A stretch of 29,577 nucleotides of DNA from IMG/VR virus record IMGVR_UViG_3300025810_000051, positions 1 to 29,577 of that record. One strand, written 5' to 3'. The notes beneath the pieces were generated by a model. It was given only the letters and a program-made list of their open reading frames with translations, was not told the DNA's origin and searched no databases. Of the stretch, positions 21,139-29,125 are shown one piece after another. This DNA is from a virus. The position numbers were made by a program, and so were the translations under genes. Each line of letters opens with the position of its first letter. Position 1 is the stretch's first letter.

Positions 21139-23882
21139 TGAGTGTACAATTAGTATTATACCCACAGTTTTATGATGGATATATTTCATCATCCTTTCCT
21201 GTTTTAAGTGAATACGTATCTGATGGTACGTTATTTTCGTTATTAAACAATTATACAGGATATGATGTACCTACTTCTTCTTTATTCCCTGCTTCAGATG
21301 CAGTAACTGCCGTACCTGCTATACCTGCTTGGAAAAGATTTAGAAGTACAAATCCATCTGCACAATTTGGTGTAGTTACAATGCCAACACAAATATCTAA
21401 CAAAATATATCTTTATTCTAACGCATCTTACACATCAAGTAGTGGGGTGTATCAAGAAATACAAAATCTTAACGTAGGTGTACAGTATGAGTTAAAAATA
21501 AACATTACACAAGCAGGTGCAGGTGGTACTTTGTTTATAGGTAATGGAATACTACTAAGTTCTGTAAATATGCTAGGTGGTTTAGTAACTTCAATATCTA
21601 CTGCATCAGCAGGAATACAAACTATAAGTTTTACGGCAGCTAATACTGAAGAAGTTTTATTATTAGAATATAGAAATAACAATGGATCAACAATACATAT
21701 AGATTCTATAAGTATCAAAGATGTAGTTAATCCACCTTCACAAACTTATGGAGAAGTATTTGATGGACAAGTAATATGCGACTTATACGAAGATGAAGAT
21801 ATACCATTAAGTTTATCTATTGATGATTTTAAAAATGTAGCTGAAAATGTACAAAGTTATTCAAAGGACTTTAACTTACCTGCAACAAAAAGAAATAACA
21901 AAATATTTGCACATATTTTTGAAGTAACTAAAACATATAGACAGATAGATAGTTTTAATCCTTACATAAAAACAAGATGTATTTTAAAACAAGATGGCTA
22001 CGATATATTTCAGGGATATTTAAAACTATTAGACATAGTAAACAAAGAAGGAGAGATTAGCTATAGTGTAAATTTATTCTCAGAACCTGTAGCACTAAAA
22101 GATGTATTAGATAATAAGAAGTTTAGAGATTTAGATTTTACAGAGTTAGAACATAATTATAATAGAACAAATATTGAGGCAAGTTGGGATGATACAATAG
22201 GTATAACTTTAAGATACGCATTATCTACTAATTCTAATGCTTATGATGCTACTTTAGGTGTAAACAATACTACAGTATTAAAATATCCTTTTGTTAATTG
22301 GGTAGGTAGTTTAGACAAAGATGCAAACGATAATATAATATTAGGAAGTTTAGAAGATGCTTTTAGACCTTTTATAAATTGTAAATACATATTAAAACAA
22401 ATATTTGATGCTACACAATTTACATATACATCTGATTTCTTAAATGGTTCTACTTTTAGCAAAATGTATATGGACTTTAATTGGGGTAAGGGTAATGCAC
22501 CAAACGACATACAACATATAGGAGAAGCTACACTTACTACATCAGGTTATTTTATTACTACAACATTTACTAATGTAAATTTTAACAGTAATAACTTTCC
22601 TGCTGAGTTTGGTTTTGATATGACTACTGATAAATTTACTGCTACATCAGATAATACTATATATCAATTTAATTGGGTAATAAGTTTTAATTCAATTATA
22701 TCAGGTACAGTAGCTGAAGCAAGATGGATTCATAAAGATAGTGGGGGTAGCACTTTAGGTATATCAGGTGTTTTTGGCACTTTAGGTAATAGTACAGGTA
22801 TAGGATATACTTTAGCTAATAATTTAAACATTACTTTAAATACAGGAGATACATTAGAATTACAAATAAGAGCAGGTGCAAATAGTGCAATTAAAACTAC
22901 AGGTGCTAATATCAACGGATCAATTCTTATAGATGAAATGACTAATTCAGTTTTATTAAATACTTTAAGAGGAGATTTAGGACAATGGGAATATCTTAAA
23001 GGTATTATGAATATGTTTAACTTGGTTATGTTACAAGATAAAAACAATCCTAATAACATAGTTATAGAACCATATAAAGATATATTTATAGAAGATTTAA
23101 ATACAGTAGGTACAACATTAGCAGCAAGAAGTATATCACACGATTGGACAGATAAAATAGATATAACAGAAATTAAATTATCTCCATTAGAGTTAGTAAA
23201 AACTACTATGTTTATGTATGAAGAAGATGAGGCATATCCTAATAATTTATATAAACATACTATAGAAAAAGATTATGGTTCTAAATTATTTTCTGTACCT
23301 GATTTTACTTTACTAACAGGAAAAGAAGAAATAAAAGCTACACCTTTTGCAGCTACAGTAATGAAACCTATTGCAGATTACTTACCTGATTTTGTAGTAC
23401 CTGTTGTTTATACATCTAATGATGATAATACTGAATTTGAAAGTTATAACAACAAACCTAGAGTATTATTTAAAATATCTTCTAGTCCCTTTGATTTACC
23501 TTCTACTATTACTTATAAAATACCTGCACAAAATGGTGTAGGACAATTAGATGCAACACAGTATTTAAGATTTAGTCATACTACTGCAATACCTGCTGCA
23601 TCAACAGATACAGATTTAAATTTTGGAGAAACACAATTAATAAATGGAGTAGGAGTATCTCCTGAAGATAATTTATATAATACTTATTGGAGTCCTTACT
23701 ATGATGAGTTATACAATCCTGATACAAGATATATGACTTTAAAGGTAAACCTTAACGCATCAGATATTAATCAATTTAACTTTTATGATAAGGTAATGAT
23801 TAAGAATAGAGAATACCGAGTTAATAAAATAGATTACAAACCTAATGATTTATCTACTGTTGAATTTATACTAATACCATAA
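21138..23882 (+). CDS. Large baseplate hub / tail-tip protein with N-terminal CBM-like module
   Basis: A 914-residue tail protein. The block around residues 205-330 (SQTYGEVFDGQVICDLYEDE, FKNVAENVQSYSKDFNLPAT, then YIKTRCILKQDGYDIFQGYL) resembles hub proteins of Bacteroidota siphoviruses, where similar sequence forms the ring below the tail tube. Residues about 60-195 look like an inserted beta-sandwich ending IHIDSISIKDV, the same closing motif as the fibre's carbohydrate-binding-like modules (SIDNISIKEV). The C-terminal part (YDKVMIKNREYRVNKIDYKP) is also characteristic. It overlaps the preceding gene by 1 base and the following gene by 1 base. Confidence 0.68.
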   Translation: MSVQLVLYPQFYDGYISSSFPVLSEYVSDGTLFSLLNNYTGYDVPTSSLFPASDAVTAVPAIPAWKRFRSTNPSAQFGVVTMPTQISNKIYLYSNASYTSSSGVYQEIQNLNVGVQYELKINITQAGAGGTLFIGNGILLSSVNMLGGLVTSISTASAGIQTISFTAANTEEVLLLEYRNNNGSTIHIDSISIKDVVNPPSQTYGEVFDGQVICDLYEDEDIPLSLSIDDFKNVAENVQSYSKDFNLPATKRNNKIFAHIFEVTKTYRQIDSFNPYIKTRCILKQDGYDIFQGYLKLLDIVNKEGEISYSVNLFSEPVALKDVLDNKKFRDLDFTELEHNYNRTNIEASWDDTIGITLRYALSTNSNAYDATLGVNNTTVLKYPFVNWVGSLDKDANDNIILGSLEDAFRPFINCKYILKQIFDATQFTYTSDFLNGSTFSKMYMDFNWGKGNAPNDIQHIGEATLTTSGYFITTTFTNVNFNSNNFPAEFGFDMTTDKFTATSDNTIYQFNWVISFNSIISGTVAEARWIHKDSGGSTLGISGVFGTLGNSTGIGYTLANNLNITLNTGDTLELQIRAGANSAIKTTGANINGSILIDEMTNSVLLNTLRGDLGQWEYLKGIMNMFNLVMLQDKNNPNNIVIEPYKDIFIEDLNTVGTTLAARSISHDWTDKIDITEIKLSPLELVKTTMFMYEEDEAYPNNLYKHTIEKDYGSKLFSVPDFTLLTGKEEIKATPFAATVMKPIADYLPDFVVPVVYTSNDDNTEFESYNNKPRVLFKISSSPFDLPSTITYKIPAQNGVGQLDATQYLRFSHTTAIPAASTDTDLNFGETQLINGVGVSPEDNLYNTYWSPYYDELYNPDTRYMTLKVNLNASDINQFNFYDKVMIKNREYRVNKIDYKPNDLSTVEFILIP

Positions 23883-24721
23883 TGAATTACAAGAAAGGAT
23901 ATAATATAAAACCAAAAGAAGTTTTAAAAACAGGAGAGATTTTGTTTACTGATGGTACAAATGATGTAATACCTAATCAGGCAGCTTGTGAGGCATACGG
24001 ATATACTTATAATGCAGCCACAGGTACTTGTACTGCTTTTAAATATGATTCTACTTTAGATAGAAAGTTTAATAACATACACAATAACGTAAGAGGTGGT
24101 ACTACTGAATATGGTACTAAGAATACTATATTAAATGGGCAACAAAATGTAACGAAAGGTAATAACTTTAATAATATAATAAACGGAGAAAAACATCAGA
24201 TAGAATTAGGTGTAAAAAATGCTAATCTATTATCAGGATCGTATGGTAACATACAAAATCAAGGAGAAGTAGTAATGGCAGGTGGTGGCTTTGGTAGTAC
24301 GTTAGCTTTAGCACAAACATATTTTGTACAACAATCAGGTAATACTACAGATGGCACACAGACATCTTTATATACTCAATATATCACTAATAAGTTTATA
24401 GAAAAAGTACCTAATGCAGTTATAGGATTTGAAGCAAATGTAATAGGTGTAAATACTGGTGTAGGAGAAGGAACAGTAGGAGAATATGGCTATGTACAAA
24501 TTACAGGTGCAGTTACGTTTACAAACGGCTTGGCTTCTACATATCATCAAACAACTTCACATATTGTAGCTTATGGTACAAGTGGTTTACACTTAACGGC
24601 AGTAATGAAGGATGCAACGGCTACTAGCTTTGGTGTAGCAGTAACAGGATTAGAAGAAACTTATATACAATGGACTGCCGAAGTAAAACTATGGCAAAAT
24701 AAAATAACACAAACTATATAA
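23882..24721 (+). CDS. Fibre-like tail protein with repetitive beta region (279 aa)
   Basis: Residues about 60-150 form a repetitive Gly/Asn-rich stretch (NNIHNNVRGGTTEYGTKNTI, then NNIINGEKHQIELGVKNANL, GEVVMAGGGFGSTLALAQ) typical of trimeric beta-helix fibres or head-decoration proteins. The C-terminal half (FIEKVPNAVIGFEANVIGVN ... YIQWTAEVKLWQNKI) is beta-rich and may be a globular tip. Its position between hub and tape measure suggests a tail-tip fibre. The N terminus contains two Cys (35 and 50 approx.) and an acidic N-terminal segment. No catalytic motif. Confidence 0.65.
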   Translation: MNYKKGYNIKPKEVLKTGEILFTDGTNDVIPNQAACEAYGYTYNAATGTCTAFKYDSTLDRKFNNIHNNVRGGTTEYGTKNTILNGQQNVTKGNNFNNIINGEKHQIELGVKNANLLSGSYGNIQNQGEVVMAGGGFGSTLALAQTYFVQQSGNTTDGTQTSLYTQYITNKFIEKVPNAVIGFEANVIGVNTGVGEGTVGEYGYVQITGAVTFTNGLASTYHQTTSHIVAYGTSGLHLTAVMKDATATSFGVAVTGLEETYIQWTAEVKLWQNKITQTI

Positions 24722-24723
24722 TT

Positions 24724-26127
24724 ATGGCAAAAGAAGTAATAGAAGCAGAAGTTAAATCAAATATAGGCGAAGTAGCTAAAGATGCAGAAAAACTTGGGGA
24801 AGCAACTAAAAAAGCACAATCAGGAGTTAAAAAATTATCTGTTACTTTTAGTTCTTTAGCCAAAGCATCAGGTATAGTATTTTTATTAAATAAAGCATTT
24901 GAAGTATTTCAAGAAGTATTTAGACAAAACCAAAAAGTAGTTGATGTATTTAATGTTGCATTTGAAGTTTTAAGTATAGCTTTTAATGACTTTTTTAAAT
25001 TTTTAGAAAGTAATATAAATACTGCTACAGGTTTTATGGATAAAATCTTTGGTAACGAAGTAGTGCAAAATGTAATAGATTTTGGTAGGACTTTAAGTAT
25101 AGAAGTAATTACTAGAATAAAAAACTTAGTACAAGGTATTGGTGGTTTAGGATCAGCTTTAGTTAAGTTATTTAAAAAAGATTTTGCAGGTGCAAGTGAA
25201 ACGGCTAAAGCAGCAGTAAAAGACCTTACTGAAGTTGTAACAGGTAACGTAGTAGAAACTGTAGAAATGGAAAAAGCTATTACTAAAGTTACTGATAAAG
25301 TAAAAGATTATGCTAAGTCCACAATAGAAGGTGCAAAAACATTAGTAGGATTAAGAAAAGAAAGTGAATTAGCAGCAGTTCAAATACAAGGACTTATAGA
25401 GGAGTACGATAGACAAGCAGAAAAGCTAAGACAAGTAAGAGATGATGAAACTAAGACATTTGAAGAAAGGATAGCAGCTAATGAGGAGTTAGGTAGAGTT
25501 CTTAAAGAGCAAGAAGAACAAATGTTAAAACTTGTAAACAAAAGAATTGAAGAAGCTGAATTAGATAAAAAGAAAAACAATAGTTTAGAAAATCAAATTA
25601 AATTAGAAGAAGCATTAAATGAAAAGAAAGCAATACAAGCACAGATTACAGGTTTTCAATCTGAGCAGTTAGTAAACCAAGTATCACTACAAAAAGAACA
25701 GACACAAGTAGCTTTAGAGAACGCAGAAGCACAGTTACAAGCATATAGCGACCTAGCAGGTGCATTAAGTAGTTTAGCAGGAGAGAATAAGGCATTAGCA
25801 GTAGCACAAGCAACTATAGATACTTATGCAGGTGCAACTAAGGCATTTGCACAGGGTGGTGTAGCAGGTTTTGTAAGTGGGGCAGCAATTATTGCAGCAG
25901 GATTGTCTAATATTAGAAAAATACTATCTGTAGATGTAGGAAGTAGTGGTGGTGGGGGTAGTAGTGCATTACCATCTGAAAGTGGAACTCCTGCACCTGA
26001 GATGTTAAGTGGTGCATTTACATTAGGAACTCCTGAGCAACAACCTGTACAGGCATACGTAGTTACAGATGATATGACTAACAACCAAAATAAGTTAGCT
26101 AATATCCGTAGAAGGGCTACTATATAA
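24724..26127 (+). CDS. Tape measure protein, short
   Basis: A 467-residue protein with helical and hydrophobic stretches (about 47-65, 130-165) and a coiled-coil section (about 205-345, LEEALNEKKAIQAQ and similar). The end is characteristic: SLAGENKALAVAQATIDTYA, TKAFAQGGVAGFVSGAAIIA, LSNIRKI, a Gly/Ser linker, then VQAYVVTDDMTNNQNKLANI. This C-terminal pattern is typical of tape measure proteins of Bacteroidota phages. It sets tail length; by the lambda ratio of roughly 1.5 angstrom per residue, a tail near 70 nm is expected (inference). The stop codon lies at the 5' end of a repeated intergenic unit. Confidence 0.72.
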   Translation: MAKEVIEAEVKSNIGEVAKDAEKLGEATKKAQSGVKKLSVTFSSLAKASGIVFLLNKAFEVFQEVFRQNQKVVDVFNVAFEVLSIAFNDFFKFLESNINTATGFMDKIFGNEVVQNVIDFGRTLSIEVITRIKNLVQGIGGLGSALVKLFKKDFAGASETAKAAVKDLTEVVTGNVVETVEMEKAITKVTDKVKDYAKSTIEGAKTLVGLRKESELAAVQIQGLIEEYDRQAEKLRQVRDDETKTFEERIAANEELGRVLKEQEEQMLKLVNKRIEEAELDKKKNNSLENQIKLEEALNEKKAIQAQITGFQSEQLVNQVSLQKEQTQVALENAEAQLQAYSDLAGALSSLAGENKALAVAQATIDTYAGATKAFAQGGVAGFVSGAAIIAAGLSNIRKILSVDVGSSGGGGSSALPSESGTPAPEMLSGAFTLGTPEQQPVQAYVVTDDMTNNQNKLANIRRRATI

Positions 26128-26161
26128 AAATCAAATAAATTAATAAATAATCTATTATATA
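26123..26161 (+). promoter_or_regulatory. Late-gap element, copy 3 (extended form)
   Basis: The 11-mer TCTATTATATA at 26151-26161 ends 2 bases before the protease ATG. A 13-base block TATAAAAATCAAA begins 28 bases upstream of it, with the upstream gene's stop codon at a fixed place inside; copy 4 has the same block at the same distance. Confidence 0.6.
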
Positions 26162-26163
26162 CT

Positions 26164-27060
26164 ATGAAAAGAAAAGCAACTAAGATTATAGAACTTGTAA
26201 TTTCTGATGAAAGCGAAGAATTAACAATAGATGCTATCAGTTTAGTTACAAGTCCTGCAATAGAGCAAGATTTCGTATTTTTTGGTAAGGACAAGAACAA
26301 TTTAACACTAGCTAAGATAGATGAAGAAAAAAGAATGCTAGTAAGTCCTGCATTAATACCTAACAAACAAATATTTAGATATGATCCTAATACTGATTCT
26401 AATTACTATGTATATTTCTCAAAAGAAACAGTAAGACAAGCTAGTGAGTTATATCTAAAGCATAACAACCATCATAAAGCTACATATCAACACGAAGATA
26501 GAGTATCAGGTGTATTGACTATAGAAAGTTGGATAAAAGAGGGCGAACAAGATAAATCTAAGCTATATGGCTTTGACTTACCTGATGGTACTTGGTTTGT
26601 TAAGATGAAGATAGAGAATGATGAGATGTGGAATAAGATAAAAGATGGAGAACTAAAAGGTCTAAGTATAGAGGGCTACTTTATTAATAAAATGGAAAAA
26701 ATGGGTAAACAACAATTTTCAAACGAAGAAATAAGAGAAGCAATAAAAGAATTGTTAAGTGTTCAAAAAGTAGAGTTAGGTGCTATAGATGATTTTGAAA
26801 AACAATTTGAAAAAGCTATGAATGATACTACTGCTGATAAATTAATTACTGATTTAAGAAAAGCAGAAGTTGGATTTGAAAAGGTAATAAAAGAATTTGA
26901 TAAAGCTACTAAGTTAGGTATTACATTAATTAAAGCTGCAAAAGAGTTAGGTGTTGATTTACCTAAAACAGTAACAAATAAAATAGATAGTAGTCAGGCA
27001 GAAAAAGCAGAACATCAAAAGTACTTATCAAAAATAAGTGCAATGTACAATATGTTTTAA
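26164..27060 (+). CDS. XkdF-like prohead protease fused to a helical C-terminal region
   Basis: A 298-residue protein. Residues about 15-180 match phage serine proteases of the XkdF group: ISLVTSPAIEQDFVFF, MLVSPALIPNKQIFR, YYVYFSKETVRQASELYLK, THE-type block YQHEDRVSG (His110), FDLPDGTWFVKMKI and GELKGLSIEGYF (Ser168). His110 and Ser168 are candidate catalytic residues. The protease processes the scaffold and capsid during maturation. Residues about 185-298 are charged and helical and resemble the next gene's product, suggesting a scaffold-like tail or duplication. It is preceded by copy 3 of the late 11-mer and followed by the coiled-coil gene after 11 bases. Confidence 0.8.
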   Translation: MKRKATKIIELVISDESEELTIDAISLVTSPAIEQDFVFFGKDKNNLTLAKIDEEKRMLVSPALIPNKQIFRYDPNTDSNYYVYFSKETVRQASELYLKHNNHHKATYQHEDRVSGVLTIESWIKEGEQDKSKLYGFDLPDGTWFVKMKIENDEMWNKIKDGELKGLSIEGYFINKMEKMGKQQFSNEEIREAIKELLSVQKVELGAIDDFEKQFEKAMNDTTADKLITDLRKAEVGFEKVIKEFDKATKLGITLIKAAKELGVDLPKTVTNKIDSSQAEKAEHQKYLSKISAMYNMF

Positions 27061-27071
27061 AATAAAATAAT

Positions 27072-27446
27072 ATGAGAGAAGATATACTACAAGCATTAAG
27101 CGAACTAATAAAAGAAAAGACAGAACTTAAAGCTGAAAAGATTGAGTTGGGTTTAGTAGATGATATAAAACAATTACACGCAAATATTATAGCTAAAAAA
27201 TCTGTAGTAAAAAAACAACAAAACAAAGCAATAGATACTGTAAGAGAAGTTAAAATGGATATAGTAAAAATAAAACAAGATGCAGTTGAAGCTATAAATA
27301 AAATTGAAAAATTTAAAAAAGCAGCAAAAGAACTTGGTATTGATTATCCAAGTATTATGCAAAAAATTGAAAAAGATTTAGAAAAAGCTTTTAAAGAATC
27401 AAAAGATACTCAAGGTAATGTTGAAAAAGCATTACAATTATTATAA
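27072..27446 (+). CDS. Coiled-coil protein related to the protease C terminus (124 aa)
   Basis: A Lys/Glu-rich helical protein. Its start (ILQALSELIKEKTELKAEKI, ELGLVDDIKQL) parallels EIREAIKELLSVQKVELGAI in the protease C-terminal region, and FKKAAKELGIDYPSIMQKIE parallels IKAAKELGVDLPKTVTNKID. The two are therefore likely paralogous segments, one fused to the protease and one free. Between protease and scaffold, a role in capsid assembly is likely. The stop is followed by copy 4 of the late element. Confidence 0.62.
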   Translation: MREDILQALSELIKEKTELKAEKIELGLVDDIKQLHANIIAKKSVVKKQQNKAIDTVREVKMDIVKIKQDAVEAINKIEKFKKAAKELGIDYPSIMQKIEKDLEKAFKESKDTQGNVEKALQLL

Positions 27447-27480
27447 AAATCAAACAAACAATAATTAATTCTATTATATA
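27442..27480 (+). promoter_or_regulatory. Late-gap element, copy 4 (extended form)
   Basis: The 11-mer TCTATTATATA at 27470-27480 lies 12 bases before the scaffold ATG. The block TATAAAAATCAAA begins 28 bases upstream, as in copy 3, with the stop codon of the preceding gene at the identical place. Transcription from a TATTAT box would give a leader of about 10 bases. Confidence 0.6.
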
Positions 27481-27492
27481 AAAAAAAGACAA

Positions 27493-28143
27493 ATGGATTT
27501 AAAACAACAAATATTAGTAGCACTTGGTCTTGACAAACAAGAAGAAAGTGTTTCTCTCGAGTATCAAGCGAAACTTGAAGATGGTACTATAATAGTTTCT
27601 ACTGCTGAATCATTAGAAGCAGGAGTGGATGTATCAGTTCTTACAGAAGATGGAACAACTATGTTACTTCCTGTTGGAGAATACAAGACCGAAGATGGTC
27701 AAGGTTTTTCTGTTGAAGTTGAAGGTGTAGTTGCTGAACTTTACGAAAAAGAAGAAGAAGTAGTAGAAGAAGAAGCTACAGAAGAAACTGATAAGGAAGA
27801 AATGAACGAAGAAATTACTGAAGAAGTTGAAGAAACTGAAACAGTAGAATTTGATTCGGTTGCTTTTATGGATGAAGTTAAGTCCGTAGTAGTTGATCTA
27901 ATGAGTAATGTAAATACTGAGATTGAAACATTAAAATCTGAGTTAGCAGAACTTAAATCAACAAATGAAGAATTATCTTCAGAAAAAGAAAAACTATCTG
28001 CACAAGTAGTAGAGTTATCAAATGAACCTGCTGCTAGTCCTGTAGATATTAATAAATTTAGTGCATTAGGCAAAGAGCTTTCTAGTAAAGATATTGCTAA
28101 AATGTCTAAAAGAGAAAGAATATTATATAACATAACTAAATAA
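27493..28143 (+). CDS. Capsid scaffold-like protein
   Basis: A 216-residue acidic protein: an N-terminal beta domain (about 20-80, with LEDGTIIVSTAESLEAGVDV and LLPVGEYKTEDGQ), a long Glu-rich linker (about 85-120), a coiled coil (about 130-175, IETLKSELAELKSTNEEL) and a conserved-looking end (DIAKMSKRERILYNI). This is the usual layout of phage scaffold proteins in Bacteroidota phages. The position between the protease and the capsid gene supports the assignment. It would line the procapsid and be cut by the XkdF-like protease. Confidence 0.72.
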   Translation: MDLKQQILVALGLDKQEESVSLEYQAKLEDGTIIVSTAESLEAGVDVSVLTEDGTTMLLPVGEYKTEDGQGFSVEVEGVVAELYEKEEEVVEEEATEETDKEEMNEEITEEVEETETVEFDSVAFMDEVKSVVVDLMSNVNTEIETLKSELAELKSTNEELSSEKEKLSAQVVELSNEPAASPVDINKFSALGKELSSKDIAKMSKRERILYNITK

Positions 28144-28151
28144 ATAAAAAA

Positions 28152-29069
28152 ATGGCGTTTAACGTAACATCAAACTATTCAGGAAAAGCATTCGGACAAT
28201 ATATTTCGGCTGCTTTAAAAGAAGCTAAATCTTTAGAAGGTTTAACTGTCTTAGAAAATATTAAATACAAAGAGAACATTAGAAAAATGGCAGGTTCTAG
28301 CTTAGTAGCAGATGCAACTTGTGATTTTACTGATGCAGGTACTTTAGCTTTAACAGAAAAAGTATTAACTCCTAAAAACTTACAAATTAACGTAGACCTA
28401 TGTAAGAAAACTTTACTATCAGGTTGGGAAGCAGAAGAAATGAAAGCAGGTTCTTTTAACAGAAATGCACCAACTTTTGATCAGTATGTATTATCTTACT
28501 TTGGAGAATTAATTGCAGATTCAGTAGAAGGTTCTATTTGGTCAGGTGCAGATGCAACAGGTGGACAATTTGAAGGATTCTTAACGGCTACTACAGGTGC
28601 TTTTGCAGTTGATGGTGGTGTAGTACAAACTGATAACACAGGTGGTGCAGGTACTGCTTATTCAGCTACAAACATTATCTCTAACCTACAGACATTAGTT
28701 GCAGCTATTCCTGCTAACGTATATGGTAGAGAAGATTTAAGAATCTATATGAACATGAAAACTTACAGATTCTACATTTCAGCTATCTCTACATTAGGAT
28801 ATGTTAATGCTTACAATATGCAAGGAGATTACATCCCTGTATTTGAAGGTATCACTATCCAACCATGTCCAGGTATGCCAGATGATGAATTAGTTGCTGC
28901 TGAAACTTCTAACTTATTCTTCGGAACAGATTTGATTTCAGATATGGGAGCTTCAATCAAAATGCTTGATATGACTGACCTAGATGGTTCAGACAATATG
29001 AGAGTAGTTGCTAAGTTCTCAGGAGGTGTACAAGTTGGAGTAGGTTCTGATGCAGTACAACAAAACTAA
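28152..29069 (+). CDS. Major capsid protein (probable HK97 fold)
   Basis: A 305-residue protein. It has an N-terminal arm (AFNVTSNYSGKAFGQYISAA), a helix-rich P-domain-like part (about 105-130, FDQYVLSYFGELIADSVEGS), and a strand-rich A-domain-like C-terminal half (VYGREDLRIYMNMKTYRFYI, PVFEGITIQPCPGMPDDE). Codons here look more GC-rich at third positions (for example aac, ttc, atc), as expected for a highly expressed gene. It follows the scaffold by 8 bases and is followed by a strong UUCG hairpin. No cleavage site is apparent from sequence alone. Confidence 0.78.
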   Translation: MAFNVTSNYSGKAFGQYISAALKEAKSLEGLTVLENIKYKENIRKMAGSSLVADATCDFTDAGTLALTEKVLTPKNLQINVDLCKKTLLSGWEAEEMKAGSFNRNAPTFDQYVLSYFGELIADSVEGSIWSGADATGGQFEGFLTATTGAFAVDGGVVQTDNTGGAGTAYSATNIISNLQTLVAAIPANVYGREDLRIYMNMKTYRFYISAISTLGYVNAYNMQGDYIPVFEGITIQPCPGMPDDELVAAETSNLFFGTDLISDMGASIKMLDMTDLDGSDNMRVVAKFSGGVQVGVGSDAVQQN

Positions 29070-29080
29070 TAACTGATTAA

Positions 29081-29106
29081 AAGGGAGTAGCTTCGGCTAC
29101 TTTCTT
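29081..29106 (+). terminator. UUCG-tetraloop hairpin after the capsid gene
   Basis: AAGGGAGTAGC pairs with GCTACTTTCTT over 11 positions (two G.U), closed by a C(UUCG)G tetraloop, an exceptionally stable loop. The following bases (AACTTTAAAA) give only a weak T tract, so it may be a partial terminator or 3'-end stabiliser that keeps capsid mRNA abundant. Confidence 0.65.
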
Positions 29107-29125
29107 AACTTTAAAAATAAATAAT

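Noticed and set aside
22730-23059. 109-codon minus-strand frame inside the hub gene
   Set aside because: Fully within a recognised + strand gene, with no promoter or recognisable domain.
25824-26366. 180-codon open frame on the minus strand across the tape measure/protease junction
   Set aside because: It lies opposite two well-supported + strand genes and a regulatory gap; its Ser/Leu/Ile-rich and Pro-rich composition mirrors the complementary coding sequence, and no other minus-strand gene is supported.
27741-28133. 130-codon minus-strand frame, Ser/Thr-rich
   Set aside because: It is the antisense of the Glu-rich scaffold linker and coiled coil; GAA/GAG codons reverse to TTC/CTC and give an artificial Ser/Phe-rich frame.
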